Source: Verrucomicrobiota bacterium (GTDB lineage Bacteria; Verrucomicrobiota; Verrucomicrobiia; Verrucomicrobiales; DEV007). From it: a stretch of 64,000 bases of DNA. The stretch is taken from NCBI GenBank assembly GCA_963205275.1, contig CAUJIH010000022.1, forward strand, positions 1 to 64,000. The letters are read 5' to 3'. Within the stretch, counting starts at the first letter, position 1. Each line of letters starts with the position of its first letter. The notes beneath the pieces were generated by a model that saw nothing but the letters and a program-made list of their open reading frames with translations, was not told where the DNA came from and did not search any database. A program made the translations under genes and the position numbers. Positions 52,074 to 61,734 of this stretch are shown one piece after another.

Positions 52074-52652
52074 ATGAAGAATTGGATCGGAAAAGCGCTG
52101 ATTGTGGTAGGGGATGCCACGGAAACAGTGGATACTCTCTACCCGCTTTATCGGCTGCAGGAGGCCAATATTCAGCCGGTAGTCATCGCTCCTGAGAAAC
52201 GACTGTATCAGATGGTGCTTCACGAGGTGCGCCCCGGCTGGACGATCACGCGAGAGTGGGAAGGTTACCAGATTCAGGCGGATATGGCCTTCTCTGAGGT
52301 GAATCCAGAGGACTATCTCGGCATTCTGTTCTCCGGGGGACGGGCACCGGAATACATTCGAGAGGACGAGGATCTCATCCGTCTGACACAGTGGTTTTTT
52401 GATCACAACAAGCCCTGTGCGAGCGTGTGTCACGGCGTGGAAATCCCCGCCCGGGCGGATCGCGTGCGAGGTCGCCGGATGGCGACAGTGGCCAAGTGTA
52501 AGTTCGATCTGGAGGTCTGCGGAGGAATTTACGTCAACGAACCCTGCGTGATCGATGGCAATTTGGTCTCTGGCCGCACATTCCACGACAATGGTTACTA
52601 CGTCGGCCCCTGGATCGCGATGTTAGAACAGGAAGCGAAGCTGCGTGCCTGA
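52074..52652 (+). CDS. DJ-1/PfpI-family protein
   Basis: The 192-residue cytoplasmic protein has the class-I glutamine-amidotransferase-like fold of DJ-1/PfpI. It includes LFSGGRAPEYIREDEDL (conserved Glu/Asp) and the nucleophile elbow PCASVCHGVEIPA with Cys-His (near 122). Family members are deglycases, chaperones, peptidases or isonitrile hydratases; the AVCHG-type elbow with RAPEY is near the general-stress PfpI group. It lies 31 bases after the sialidase gene, suggesting one transcript, though it has no export signal. Confidence 0.87.
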   Translation: MKNWIGKALIVVGDATETVDTLYPLYRLQEANIQPVVIAPEKRLYQMVLHEVRPGWTITREWEGYQIQADMAFSEVNPEDYLGILFSGGRAPEYIREDEDLIRLTQWFFDHNKPCASVCHGVEIPARADRVRGRRMATVAKCKFDLEVCGGIYVNEPCVIDGNLVSGRTFHDNGYYVGPWIAMLEQEAKLRA

Positions 52653-52678
52653 TTTGAATCTTAACTTCTCATCCATTC

Positions 52679-53596
52679 ATGAATCGACGCCATTTATTCA
52701 CCGTCCTCGGAGGCTCGCTCTGTGCTTCATCTATCGTTCAGATTGCTCGTGCTCAGGATTTTTCTCTACGTTACGTTCTGGCTTCCGCCCTCTATGGTGA
52801 TCTATCGCTCGATACGGTGCTGGCCGAGGTCGCGAAGTCTGGTGCCGAATCCATCGATATCTGGCGCAAAGTACATGCGACTCAGCGCGAGCAGATCACG
52901 GAGATGGGAGATGAGGCCTTCCAGACGCTGCTGAAAAAGCACGGAGTGAAGATGTCAGTTTCCACCTGCTACCCTTTAGGGGCCTTTGGTCAGGACGATG
53001 AATTGCGCTGGGTCAAAAAGAACGGGGGATCCATGACGGTGGCAGGAGCGGGAAAAGTGGGTTCCCCTGACGCCACAGGAGCGGAGGCGAAGAGCCAGGT
53101 AAAGGCCTTTTTCGAGAAGGTAAAACCACATGTCGCCCTTGCGGAAGAACTCGGGCTGACGATGGCCATCGAGAATCATAAAAACTCGCTTCTTTCCTCG
53201 CCTGATTCGATTCGCTACTTCGTGGATTTGAATCCTTCCCGTGCGATGGGGATCGCCTTTGCTCCTCATCATCTCTACGATGTGGTCGATGAGATCCCCT
53301 CTTTGATCCGACACTGTGGAAAGGAGAATCTTCCGCTGTTCTACTTTCAGGAGTTCCATGAGTCAGCGAAGAAAAAAATGGAGAAATCAGAGGAATTGAA
53401 ACAACTGCCGGGAAAGGGGACTCTCGATTACGTGCCCATCGTAGCGGCGCTGAAGGAAGTGGGCTTTACAGGACTCGGTGAAATTTTTATGCACCCAACG
53501 CCGCGTGGGTTTCCCGTGCTGCCGACTGCTGGAGAAATCACAAATGTCGTTAATGAATCCCGTCACTATCTAGATGGCTGCCTGAAAACGAGATGA
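52679..53596 (+). CDS. Exported TIM-barrel protein (xylose-isomerase-like/EndoIV fold)
   Basis: The 305-residue protein begins with an Arg-Arg leader (NRRHLFTVLGGSLCASSIVQIARA), an export signal that may use Tat. A sugar isomerase/epimerase barrel follows: LASALYGDLSLDTVLAEVAKSGAESIDIW, a GLTMAIENHKNSLLSS segment (Glu/His near 160) and AMGIAFAPHHLYDVVDEI. Cytoplasmic relatives isomerise or epimerise sugars; exported ones are common in PVC bacteria, with unknown chemistry. Its stop overlaps the cytochrome start by 4 bases (ATGA), so they are translationally coupled. Confidence 0.83.
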   Translation: MNRRHLFTVLGGSLCASSIVQIARAQDFSLRYVLASALYGDLSLDTVLAEVAKSGAESIDIWRKVHATQREQITEMGDEAFQTLLKKHGVKMSVSTCYPLGAFGQDDELRWVKKNGGSMTVAGAGKVGSPDATGAEAKSQVKAFFEKVKPHVALAEELGLTMAIENHKNSLLSSPDSIRYFVDLNPSRAMGIAFAPHHLYDVVDEIPSLIRHCGKENLPLFYFQEFHESAKKKMEKSEELKQLPGKGTLDYVPIVAALKEVGFTGLGEIFMHPTPRGFPVLPTAGEITNVVNESRHYLDGCLKTR

Positions 53597-55770
53597 AGGG
53601 TCAAGCGAGATCATTGGGCCATTCTCTGAAAGGTCTGGAAAGAGGGAAATGGATGGGACTGTATGGGTGGGGGATCTGCCTGCTCGTCGCCTTTTCCTGG
53701 ATCGGGGAGGGAATCCAAGCCCGCCCACTCGTGGTGGGATTCGATCGCTTTCATGCGGAAAAACCCGACGAGGAAGGCGGAGCCATACTGTATTCCGAGC
53801 TCGGCTGTGCCAACTGTCACGGTGATTCGCCCGTAGCGATTCCTCGCCGTGGAGCCAGCGTTCTCGATATTTCTCGTCGCCTCAGTCTCGACTGGGTCGA
53901 GGCCTTTCTGGAGGACTCCTCTTCCGGACACGAAGGTTCGACCATGCCGGAAATGCTGCGAGGAGTGGAAAAAGCGGAGCGTGATGCCTTGATCGCCTAT
54001 CTAGGAAGCCGCACGACGAAGGTTTCTCTAGCTCCTTCGCCTCACTCCAATGCTGAACGCGGGAGCGCCCTATTCCACGAGAAAGGATGCGTCGCCTGTC
54101 ATGCACCGACGTCGGATTACGAGGGAGAACAGTCGCTGGATGACATCGGCATTTCTCCCTTCGCCGTGCCACTGCCTGATCTAAAGAAAAAAACAAGCTT
54201 TGCAGCGCTTCAGCAATTTCTTCAGGCGACTTCGCACTATCGAAAGGATGGTCGAATGCCGGAATTCGCTCTCACCAAGCAAGACGCAAACGATATCGCT
54301 GCTCACCTGCTCGACTATCAGGATTCTGATCCTCGGGTTGCTCCGAATATCACTCCCTGGCCGAAAGGGGATGCGAAGCTCATCGAGAAAGGGCGCGAGG
54401 TATTTACCACTAGGAACTGCGCGGCTTGCCACAGCATCGAAGGGATCAAGCCAGCTCCGATCATCAAACTGTCGGGTGCTCCTCAGGGAGAAGGCCACTG
54501 CCTCTCCGCCAATCCTCGGCCTGAACTGCCACGTTATGACCTGGACGATGCTCAGCGGAAGGCCTTAACAATCTATCTGTCTGCGCAGAAACGTCCGAAC
54601 GACGCCAGCGGACACCTGACCCTAGCCGCGCTGAACTGTCTGGCCTGTCACGAGAAAGGTGAAGTGGGTGGCCCCACAGATCATACGAGCCCCTTTTTCA
54701 CTGGGGCGGAGGAACTGGGCGACTCTGGACGCTTGCCTCCACCGCTGGATCAAGTCGGGTGGAAGCTGCAACGCCAATGGTCAGAGGATCTTCTGAATGG
54801 GAAGGAAGGAACTCGCCTTCGTACCTATATCGAGGTGCAAATGCCCAGCTATCCCGTTTACGCGAAGGAACTGGCGGATTGGCTCTCGACGCTCGACGCC
54901 CATCCGAAGGCTCAGGGACTGGTCGCAGATCAAAAGGATGATCTGGAGCCCGGTCGCATACTCCTAGGGACGAATGGAGGCATGGACTGCATTACTTGCC
55001 ACAGTTGGAAGGGGCACGACTCCATCGGGATGCCCGCGCTCGATCTGACCTCCACCGCGCAGCGACTTCAGCCTTCGTGGTATCGGGCCTACCTGATCAA
55101 TCCTTATGCCTATCGAGCCACTACGCTCATGCCCGCCTTCTGGCCGGGTGGTGTCTCCAGCCTGAGCAATATTCTCGACGGGAATACGGATCGCCAAATT
55201 ACCGCTCTCTGGCACTTTCTTCAGGAGGGGACAGCAGTGCCGGAAGGACTGCCAGATCGACAATTTGGAGCGTATGAACTGATTCCCGAGGATCGCCCTC
55301 TGATCCAGCGGACTTTCTTTGAAGGAGTCGGTTCCAAGGCGATTCTCGTAGGCTTTCCCGGAGAAGTCAGTCTGGCCTACGATGGGGAAACTGCCCGGCC
55401 CGTTCTCGCCTGGAAAGGGGCCTTTTTTGATGCATATCACACATGGTTCACTCGTGCTGCGCCCTTTGAAAAACCGCTCGGAGATCAGATTGTGACTTTC
55501 CCTGCACCCGACTCGAAGGAAAAGCACAGGTATCGTGGGTATCAAGTGGATGCAGAGGGCAATCCGACCTTCCTGTTCACGGACGGAAATCGTGAAATCG
55601 CCGATCATTTCTCCTCGGAGGAGGGTAAGCTAGTGCGAACTTTGACTTGGAAGGACGGTCCGCCTCCTATCATCACCCACCCCGCAGGGGTGAAGGTGGA
55701 GGAAAGTCCTTCCAACAAGAAGCTGACCTTTACCTACTCTTGGAAAGATGCAGAAAAGTCTGAAAACTGA
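53593..55770 (+). CDS. Secreted pentahaem cytochrome c with PVC-type C-terminal domain
   Basis: The 725-residue protein has one hydrophobic N-terminal segment (GWGICLLVAFSWIGEG) and five CxxCH sites: CANCH (near 73), CVACH (167), CAACH (276), CLACH (350) and CITCH (466). Each lies in a cytochrome-c class I-like fold with nearby Met ligands. The last 170 residues (FEGVGSKAILVGFPGEVSLAYDGETARPVLAWKG) match a domain found in Planctomycete and Verrucomicrobial secreted proteins, usually beside beta-propeller dehydrogenases. It overlaps the propeller gene by 23 bases. I infer that it takes electrons from that enzyme. Confidence 0.86.
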   Translation: MKGQARSLGHSLKGLERGKWMGLYGWGICLLVAFSWIGEGIQARPLVVGFDRFHAEKPDEEGGAILYSELGCANCHGDSPVAIPRRGASVLDISRRLSLDWVEAFLEDSSSGHEGSTMPEMLRGVEKAERDALIAYLGSRTTKVSLAPSPHSNAERGSALFHEKGCVACHAPTSDYEGEQSLDDIGISPFAVPLPDLKKKTSFAALQQFLQATSHYRKDGRMPEFALTKQDANDIAAHLLDYQDSDPRVAPNITPWPKGDAKLIEKGREVFTTRNCAACHSIEGIKPAPIIKLSGAPQGEGHCLSANPRPELPRYDLDDAQRKALTIYLSAQKRPNDASGHLTLAALNCLACHEKGEVGGPTDHTSPFFTGAEELGDSGRLPPPLDQVGWKLQRQWSEDLLNGKEGTRLRTYIEVQMPSYPVYAKELADWLSTLDAHPKAQGLVADQKDDLEPGRILLGTNGGMDCITCHSWKGHDSIGMPALDLTSTAQRLQPSWYRAYLINPYAYRATTLMPAFWPGGVSSLSNILDGNTDRQITALWHFLQEGTAVPEGLPDRQFGAYELIPEDRPLIQRTFFEGVGSKAILVGFPGEVSLAYDGETARPVLAWKGAFFDAYHTWFTRAAPFEKPLGDQIVTFPAPDSKEKHRYRGYQVDAEGNPTFLFTDGNREIADHFSSEEGKLVRTLTWKDGPPPIITHPAGVKVEESPSNKKLTFTYSWKDAEKSEN

Positions 55771-57328
55771 GAATCACATGCACTCCATGGAGAAAATGCT
55801 CACAAGTTCCCCTACTGCCGTGAGGTCAGGAGTTTGGGTGATCCGATCATGCTTCATCGGACTGACGATTTTCTGCTGGGGTATTCCCCTTGGTCAAGCT
55901 GAAGAGTCCGGCTATGAGAGTGTGGATTTAGTCGTGGCGAGCACGACTGAAGACTCGCGCTCTACGACCTGGACGCCAGGTGACGATACCGTGCTGGAAG
56001 TCAGCGGTCTGGAATGGATGGGAGAGGATCGACTAGCGGTCGCTACACGAAAAGGCGATGTCTGGATCCTTAGCGGAGTGCTCGGTGACGATCCGGATTC
56101 GATTACCTTTACTCTGTTTGCTTCCGGCCTTCACGAACCCTTGGGTCTGCTCCGCGATGGGAAGGATCTGCTGGTCGCCCAGCGTGGAGAGGTGACGCGC
56201 CTGCATGACTCCGACGGCGACGGTGTCGCGGACGAATACCTCACAGAATGCGATGGCTGGGGGGTGACTGGAAATTATCATGAATACGCCTATGGCCCGG
56301 CGCAGGATGGGAAGGGGGATCGCTGGATCACTCTGAATCTCGGACTCGGCCCTCTGTCTACCAACGGCAAAGGCTGGCGCGGCTGGGGTGGGACGATTGG
56401 GAAAGACGGACGCTTTCAGCCGCAGGCCTGTGGGATGCGCTCACCTTCTGGACTGAGTCCGAACAGTGAAGGCGATATGTTTTACACCGAGCAGCAGGGG
56501 AATTGGGTACCCGCGACTCCTATCTATCGCCTACGGTCCGGCGTTTTCTACGGTAATCAGGAATCGGTGCCATCTCTGGACCTGCCCGGTGCCCCCTTCA
56601 CACTAGACCCTGTTCCATCGCCGAACCAACCCTATCCAAAGGCACTTGCGCAGAATTCTCGCTTTGTTCCCCCCGCCGTCTGGCTGCCGTATAACAAGAT
56701 GGGACGGAGTGCCACCGATCTGAAGGTCGTCCCCAAAGACGGAAAATTTGGCCCCTTCGAAAGCCAGTTTATCGTAGGTGAATTCACGAACTCTGCTCTC
56801 AGTCGCGTTTTTCTAGAAAAAGTGGGAGGAGAATATCAGGGGGCTTGTTTCCCCTTCATGTCCGGCTTTCCCTCCGCTGTCGTTAGACTCTGTTTCGCTC
56901 CGGACGGATCGCTCTTCGTGGGCATGACCAATCGTGGATGGTCCTCGTTGGGGAATCGAGCCTACGGGCTCTCTCGGGTGCGCTTCTCTGGCGAAGCTCC
57001 CTTTGCCATCCGTGAAATGCGGGCGAAGAAGGATGGTTTTGATCTGATCTTTACGGAGCCAGTGGACCGAGCTTCGCTCAAAGACGCCTTTGCGATGAGC
57101 AGCTTCACGTTCAACTACTCCTCTGCCTATGGCAGTGACGAAATCGAAACCGAGCAGCACAAAATCGTAGATGTAAAATCTTCAGAAGATGGACTGAGCG
57201 TGCAGTTGGTGGTGGAGGGGCTGCGTCCGCTCTACGTTCATGAACTGAGAACCAAAGGCTTGAGATCCAAATCGGGACGGACTCTTGATCATCCGAATGC
57301 ATGGTACACGCTGAATCGTCTGCCGTGA
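55748..57328 (+). CDS. Secreted beta-propeller dehydrogenase-like protein (sorbosone/PQQ-type)
   Basis: The 526-residue protein has a signal segment (VIRSCFIGLTIFCWGIPLGQA), then a propeller of the glucose/sorbosone dehydrogenase kind: VSGLEWMGEDRLAVATRKGDVW, FASGLHEPLGLL, LHDSDGDGVADEYL (Ca-binding-like Asp loop) and GMRSPSGLSPNSEGDMF. The C-terminal 100 residues (IREMRAKKDGFDLIFTEPVD to the LDHPNAWYTLNRLP end) are a beta-sandwich typical of PVC homologues. ATG 55748 overlaps the cytochrome gene; ATG 55778 or 55787 are also possible. The true substrate is unknown. It ends the 52074-57328 run. Confidence 0.85.
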   Translation: MQKSLKTENHMHSMEKMLTSSPTAVRSGVWVIRSCFIGLTIFCWGIPLGQAEESGYESVDLVVASTTEDSRSTTWTPGDDTVLEVSGLEWMGEDRLAVATRKGDVWILSGVLGDDPDSITFTLFASGLHEPLGLLRDGKDLLVAQRGEVTRLHDSDGDGVADEYLTECDGWGVTGNYHEYAYGPAQDGKGDRWITLNLGLGPLSTNGKGWRGWGGTIGKDGRFQPQACGMRSPSGLSPNSEGDMFYTEQQGNWVPATPIYRLRSGVFYGNQESVPSLDLPGAPFTLDPVPSPNQPYPKALAQNSRFVPPAVWLPYNKMGRSATDLKVVPKDGKFGPFESQFIVGEFTNSALSRVFLEKVGGEYQGACFPFMSGFPSAVVRLCFAPDGSLFVGMTNRGWSSLGNRAYGLSRVRFSGEAPFAIREMRAKKDGFDLIFTEPVDRASLKDAFAMSSFTFNYSSAYGSDEIETEQHKIVDVKSSEDGLSVQLVVEGLRPLYVHELRTKGLRSKSGRTLDHPNAWYTLNRLP

Positions 57329-57390
57329 GAGGGAGATTCAGCACACGCATTCAAGCAGCGAGCGCAATCAAAGGCGAAGAAAAAAATACG

Positions 57391-57795
57391 TCATTCAGAG
57401 TCGGAAGCCGTAGCTGTCCAGAATTGGGCTTCGGACGACGGATGCGCTTTCTTCGTCCTCATGAAGATAGGCATCATACTCGCTGCCGCCCCTGTATCTC
57501 TTTTGATGAGCAGGAGAGGGATAATGCGGGCCAACTGCCCCGCATCCCAGAAGAAGCCTTCCGCCTTCGCCCGCTCGATCAGCCGGGTTCCTTCGACGGC
57601 GATCATTCGGAAGTCAGATTGTTCGGAGTTAGCTGTAATTCTGGACATCCATTGTTTAAGCCGTGCCAAAGATCGCTCATGCTGCCAGTAATATAACTCA
57701 TCCCACTCGGCAGATAGGCCCTCCCAATCCCCGAACTTAAAGAAAGGCGTGTGCACCATACATAGCGGCGCATGGCCTGCTCCTAATCGTTCCAT
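57391..57795 (-). CDS. Hypothetical protein
   Basis: The 134-residue frame has protein-like composition (VHTPFFKFGDWEGLSAEWDELYYWQHERSLARLKQWM) and is not explained by another gene, so it is probably real. It is soluble and mainly helical with several Trp. I do not recognise a family. It is convergent with the propeller gene and divergent from the ABC ATPase. The start at 57795 has no clear Shine-Dalgarno. Confidence 0.5.
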   Translation of the reverse strand: MERLGAGHAPLCMVHTPFFKFGDWEGLSAEWDELYYWQHERSLARLKQWMSRITANSEQSDFRMIAVEGTRLIERAKAEGFFWDAGQLARIIPLLLIKRDTGAAASMMPIFMRTKKAHPSSEAQFWTATASDSE

Positions 57796-57961
57796 CCTCC
57801 GCTGCTTTTGTCTGAGTTAGACCGAATTGTCTTGGGGATCAGCCTTTCCAGATCAGAGAGCGGGTTTCAAGCAGTGAGATCGATGTAGGTTTGCAAAATT
57901 GAATCGAATGAGAGAGAAATTCTGGTTGCAGTCACTTTCGATCCGTCCCTAGCTTTCCCGA

Positions 57962-58801
57962 ATGGGAGAAAAGGTATTGGAAATGCGAGGAATCTCGGTT
58001 CAGCGCGGGCGTCACACGATATTAGGTGGGATCGACTTCGCTGTTGAGCGGGGAGAAAATTGGGTGATTTTGGGCGGCAATGGCTCCGGGAAGACCTCGC
58101 TCCTGAATGTTCTAATGGGTTATCTAGTCCCCACGACGGGTGAGGTGAAAATGCCAGGGCGTGAAGAGGCGGCAAAGTCTCCCTGGCTGAACTGGGACGA
58201 CTGGCGCAAGCGTATCGGCTATGTGAGCAGCTCGCTCGCTCAGCGCATCGAACCGGATGAGTTGGCGTCGGAAATTGTTCTCTCCGGTCGTTTCGCGATG
58301 ATCAATTACTGGAAGCAGGATGAAGAAGCGGACCGATCTCTCGCTCACGAGGTAGATGCAGCCTTGGAAAAGGTCGGCTGCCTAGAGAAGCGCGACCATC
58401 CTTGGTGCGTTCTCTCGCATGGTGAGCGTCAAAGAGTTCTGATCGCTCGCGCTTTAATGGTTCAGGAGCTAGAACTGCTGATTTTGGACGAACCATGCAC
58501 AGGGCTAGACCCGGTCGCCCGTGAGAATTTTTTAGGCTTCATGGAGGGATTGATTCAGCAGCAGGCGTTTCATTCTCTGCTGCTGGTTACACACCATGTA
58601 GAGGAGATCCTGCCCTCGATCACACATGCTCTGATTTTAAAACAGGGTCGAGTCATCGCTCAGGGGGCGAAGGTGGAGACGCTGACTTCTGGGAATCTCT
58701 CGGATGCTTTCAGCGGACCAGTTGATCTCAAATTCAGTCACCAGCGCTATCACCTGAGTTATGGCGAAGGCTTCGCGCCGGAAGACGGAAAGATCGTGTA
58801 A
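57962..58801 (+). CDS. ABC transporter ATP-binding protein
   Basis: The 279-residue ATPase has Walker A LGGNGSGKTSLL (near 38), the signature VLSHGERQRVLIARALM (near 142, LSHGE where LSGGQ is usual), Walker B LLILDEPCTGLDP (near 168) and the switch His in VTHHVEEI (near 203). The QxxE-type loop and the order match YlmA/ModF-like ATPases of the metal/molybdate class. No permease gene is beside it, so its partner is elsewhere or it has a non-transport role. ATG 57962 has no strong ribosome site. The next gene is ychF, 60 bases on. Confidence 0.88.
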   Translation: MGEKVLEMRGISVQRGRHTILGGIDFAVERGENWVILGGNGSGKTSLLNVLMGYLVPTTGEVKMPGREEAAKSPWLNWDDWRKRIGYVSSSLAQRIEPDELASEIVLSGRFAMINYWKQDEEADRSLAHEVDAALEKVGCLEKRDHPWCVLSHGERQRVLIARALMVQELELLILDEPCTGLDPVARENFLGFMEGLIQQQAFHSLLLVTHHVEEILPSITHALILKQGRVIAQGAKVETLTSGNLSDAFSGPVDLKFSHQRYHLSYGEGFAPEDGKIV

Positions 58802-58861
58802 AGGATCTCTCCGAAAACTTTCTCCTGTGTGTCTGGCGTTCCGTGCTACACTCGGAGCATC

Positions 58862-59977
58862 ATGTTACAGGCAGGTATCGTAGGACTCCCGAACGTCGGC
58901 AAATCCACACTTTTCAACGCAGTCACCCGCACTCGCAAGGCGGAGGCGGCGAACTATCCTTTTTGCACCATCGATCCGAATGTGGGAGTCGTCGTGGTTC
59001 CAGACGAGCGACTGGAGGTACTCTCGAAGCTGAGCGGCTCTTCCAAAATCATTCCGGCGGCGATTGAGTTCGTCGATATCGCCGGTCTGGTCGAGGGGGC
59101 TTCGACTGGTGCAGGCTTGGGGAATAAATTCCTCGCCAATATCCGCGAGGTCGATGCCATCGTGCAGGTGGTGCGTTGCTTCGAGGATGGCAATATTATT
59201 CACGAACTCGGATCAGTGGATCCCATCCGCGATATTGAAATCATCAATGCCGAGCTGATCCTCTCCGACATGGCAGTGCTGGAGAAGCGTCGAGCTTCAC
59301 GAGAAAAGAAGGCGAAGACAGGAGATGCCGAGGCGAAAAAGGAAGTCGCTCTGATCGACAAACTAATGCCCCACCTCGATAGCGGTCAGCCCGCCCTGAC
59401 CCTGACCCTTTCCGATGAGGAGAAAAAGACTTTGCGCGAATTTTTCCTACTGACCTCAAAGCGTACGATCTTCGCCTGCAATGTAGCGGAGAATGAGTTG
59501 GGTCGGGCCGTATCCGATCCTGACAGCCATTCCATGGTAAAAAAAGTCCGCGACTATGCGGCTTCTACCTTCGGAGCCGAAGCCGTGGTCATTTCTGCTC
59601 GCATTGAGGAGGAGATGATCGACTTGGCCCCGGAAGAGGCTGCTGAATTCTTAGCAGATCTCGGGACGAAGGATTCCGGCGTTTCCACTCTGATTCGCGC
59701 TGTCTATCACCTACTCGGACTCAGTACTTATCTGACTACGGGAGAAAAGGAAACTCGGGCCTGGACCATTACACAGGGCACGAAGGCCCCCGGAGCTGCT
59801 GGGGTAATTCACGGAGACTTCGAGCGCGGGTTCATCGCAGCCGAAGTCGTTCATTACGATGATCTTGTCGCTCTGGGGTCTCATGCGAAGGCTCGCGAGG
59901 CCGGAAAGTTGCGGATTGAGGGCAAGGAATACGTCATGAAGGATGGCGATGTCGTCGAATTTCGCTTCAACGTCTGA
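58862..59977 (+). CDS. ychF: Redox-regulated ATPase/GTPase YchF
   Basis: YchF is a near-universal Obg-type P-loop NTPase that prefers ATP and associates with ribosomes. The 371 residues start at ATG 58862 ([22 protein letters not shown]); the frame reaches 58829 without homology. Motifs are G1 [23 protein letters not shown] (switch), [20 protein letters not shown] (G3) and, at the end, the TGS domain ([27 protein letters not shown]). The length is normal. Confidence 0.97.
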   Translation: MLQAGIVGLPNVGKSTLFNAVTRTRKAEAANYPFCTIDPNVGVVVVPDERLEVLSKLSGSSKIIPAAIEFVDIAGLVEGASTGAGLGNKFLANIREVDAIVQVVRCFEDGNIIHELGSVDPIRDIEIINAELILSDMAVLEKRRASREKKAKTGDAEAKKEVALIDKLMPHLDSGQPALTLTLSDEEKKTLREFFLLTSKRTIFACNVAENELGRAVSDPDSHSMVKKVRDYAASTFGAEAVVISARIEEEMIDLAPEEAAEFLADLGTKDSGVSTLIRAVYHLLGLSTYLTTGEKETRAWTITQGTKAPGAAGVIHGDFERGFIAAEVVHYDDLVALGSHAKAREAGKLRIEGKEYVMKDGDVVEFRFNV

Positions 59978-60117
59978 GGTGCATAGAAAATTCCTGCAGA
60001 AGTATTGCTGCATTCTCTGATGACGGGATTTTGGAAAATTCTATAAACAGAAGCGCGTTGACGCATCGCTCTACGGTGGGAACATATTCCTGAATAAAGG
60101 ATTTACCGATTACCCAC

Positions 60118-61692
60118 ATGGTTCGCCTGCTGCTTCACCTCTGCCTGTCGGCTGTCATCATCGCGATTTCTGCCTTAGCTTATTTTCTCATCAGTTCAGT
60201 GCATCTCCCTCTGCTGAGCCGAGGTGATCGCTACAATCTGTTCGATCTGTTGCAGCGAAAGCCTCTATCAATTGCGACGGCCACTCAGCGGCCTGTTTTG
60301 TCACAGGGGGGCGGCAAACCAACGCTGCGCGCCGAACCGGTCAATCTAAACAATGTCGAGATTCTCTCCCAGTTGAATCGGGCAATCTCGGATCTGACGG
60401 ATGCTGTGGTGCCTGCTGTGGTGAGCATTGACACCACGACCAATGTCAATGTTTCCCGCGTGGTGCCGACCGATCCCTTCGGGATGTTCGGATATCGGAA
60501 AAACGAGAGTTATGCCGCAGCGGGACTCGGATCGGGTGTGATCGTCACCGAGCAGGGTCACATCATCACGAATCATCATGTGGTCGCCGGGGTGGACGCG
60601 ATCCGTGTGACTCTGCACGACGGGAGTCAATACGATGCCGAGTGGATCGGCAGCGAGCCGAATGTGGACATCGCGGTGCTGCAGATTAAGGTGCCAAAGG
60701 GAGGGGCTTTGCCTCCTCTTCACCCGCTGTCATTCGGTGACTCCGATGCAGTGCGCGTGGGTGAGATGGTGCTGGCGGTGGGCAATCCCTTCGGGCTGAG
60801 CGAGACCGTCACCCAGGGGATCATTAGCGCCAAGCAGCGAGAGCTGAACGACAGCGCCAACGAGTATTTTCAGGTCGATGCTGTGATTAATCCCGGCAAC
60901 TCTGGAGGGCCTCTCGTGAATGTGCGTGGCGAGATCATCGGAGTGAATGTGGCGATTTTCACCGGGCAGGAAGATGTGCGCGTCTGGCAGGGGATCGGCC
61001 TTGCGATTCCCTCGAAGGATGCGAAGGAAGTCTTCGAAGCCATCGTCCACGGGAAGCCGCTGATTCGGGGCTACATCGGATTAGAGGTGGATAATCTCTC
61101 GCCGAATTACGCCGTCGCTATCGGACATAGTAGCACAGCGGGAGCGGTGATCACCAATGTTGCCAAGGGTTCACCGGCGGAGGAGGCAGGACTGAAACCC
61201 GGCGACGTCGTTTTGCAATTCGACGGGAAACCGATTCGTAATGCGAATGAGGCTCTGTCTCGCATCATGGCGAAGAAGGCGGGTGAGCCTGCGAGGCTGA
61301 CAGTACTGCGCAAAGGTCAGACCACAGACTTCACGGTGAATGTTATCGCTCGTTCCGAGACCAATACGCTGAAGCTGAAATCCGACATCGCTTCGAGTGG
61401 GCAGAACATCGCCGATGCTCTCGGAATCACCGTGGCGAATCTTTCCGACGCTCAACGACAGACACTGCGTCTGCCTGACGGTATCCCTGCGATCATAATC
61501 AGCGATGTGAAAACTGATTCTCAGGCGGCGATTCGCTTTCGCAAAGGCGACCTGATTCATCGGATCAACCAGTCTCCCGTCAATGATGTGACGGGCTTTT
61601 ACGATCTTCTCGGCTCCTTGCCCCAGGATAAGACCTCGGTAATGATTCTCAGTCGTGACGGGCGCCCAATTCGAGCTTTTCTCAATCCCTGA
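60118..61692 (+). CDS. HtrA/Deg-family periplasmic serine protease with two PDZ domains
   Basis: The 524-residue protein has an N-terminal membrane anchor (IIAISALAYFLISSVHLPLL). The chymotrypsin-like protease has His in HIITNHHVV (near 159), Asp in PNVDIAVLQIK (near 184) and Ser in NPGNSGGPLVN (near 262). Two PDZ domains follow (about 320-410 with GSPAEEAGLKPGDVVLQFDG, and 440-520 with DSQAAIRFRKGDLIHRIN). It degrades or refolds misfolded envelope proteins. A possible promoter (TTGACG near 60058) lies upstream. Confidence 0.94.
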   Translation: MVRLLLHLCLSAVIIAISALAYFLISSVHLPLLSRGDRYNLFDLLQRKPLSIATATQRPVLSQGGGKPTLRAEPVNLNNVEILSQLNRAISDLTDAVVPAVVSIDTTTNVNVSRVVPTDPFGMFGYRKNESYAAAGLGSGVIVTEQGHIITNHHVVAGVDAIRVTLHDGSQYDAEWIGSEPNVDIAVLQIKVPKGGALPPLHPLSFGDSDAVRVGEMVLAVGNPFGLSETVTQGIISAKQRELNDSANEYFQVDAVINPGNSGGPLVNVRGEIIGVNVAIFTGQEDVRVWQGIGLAIPSKDAKEVFEAIVHGKPLIRGYIGLEVDNLSPNYAVAIGHSSTAGAVITNVAKGSPAEEAGLKPGDVVLQFDGKPIRNANEALSRIMAKKAGEPARLTVLRKGQTTDFTVNVIARSETNTLKLKSDIASSGQNIADALGITVANLSDAQRQTLRLPDGIPAIIISDVKTDSQAAIRFRKGDLIHRINQSPVNDVTGFYDLLGSLPQDKTSVMILSRDGRPIRAFLNP

Positions 61693-61734
61693 TCCTTTCT
61701 TCGATCTCACTCCTTTCGGTGATATGGCCTGGAC

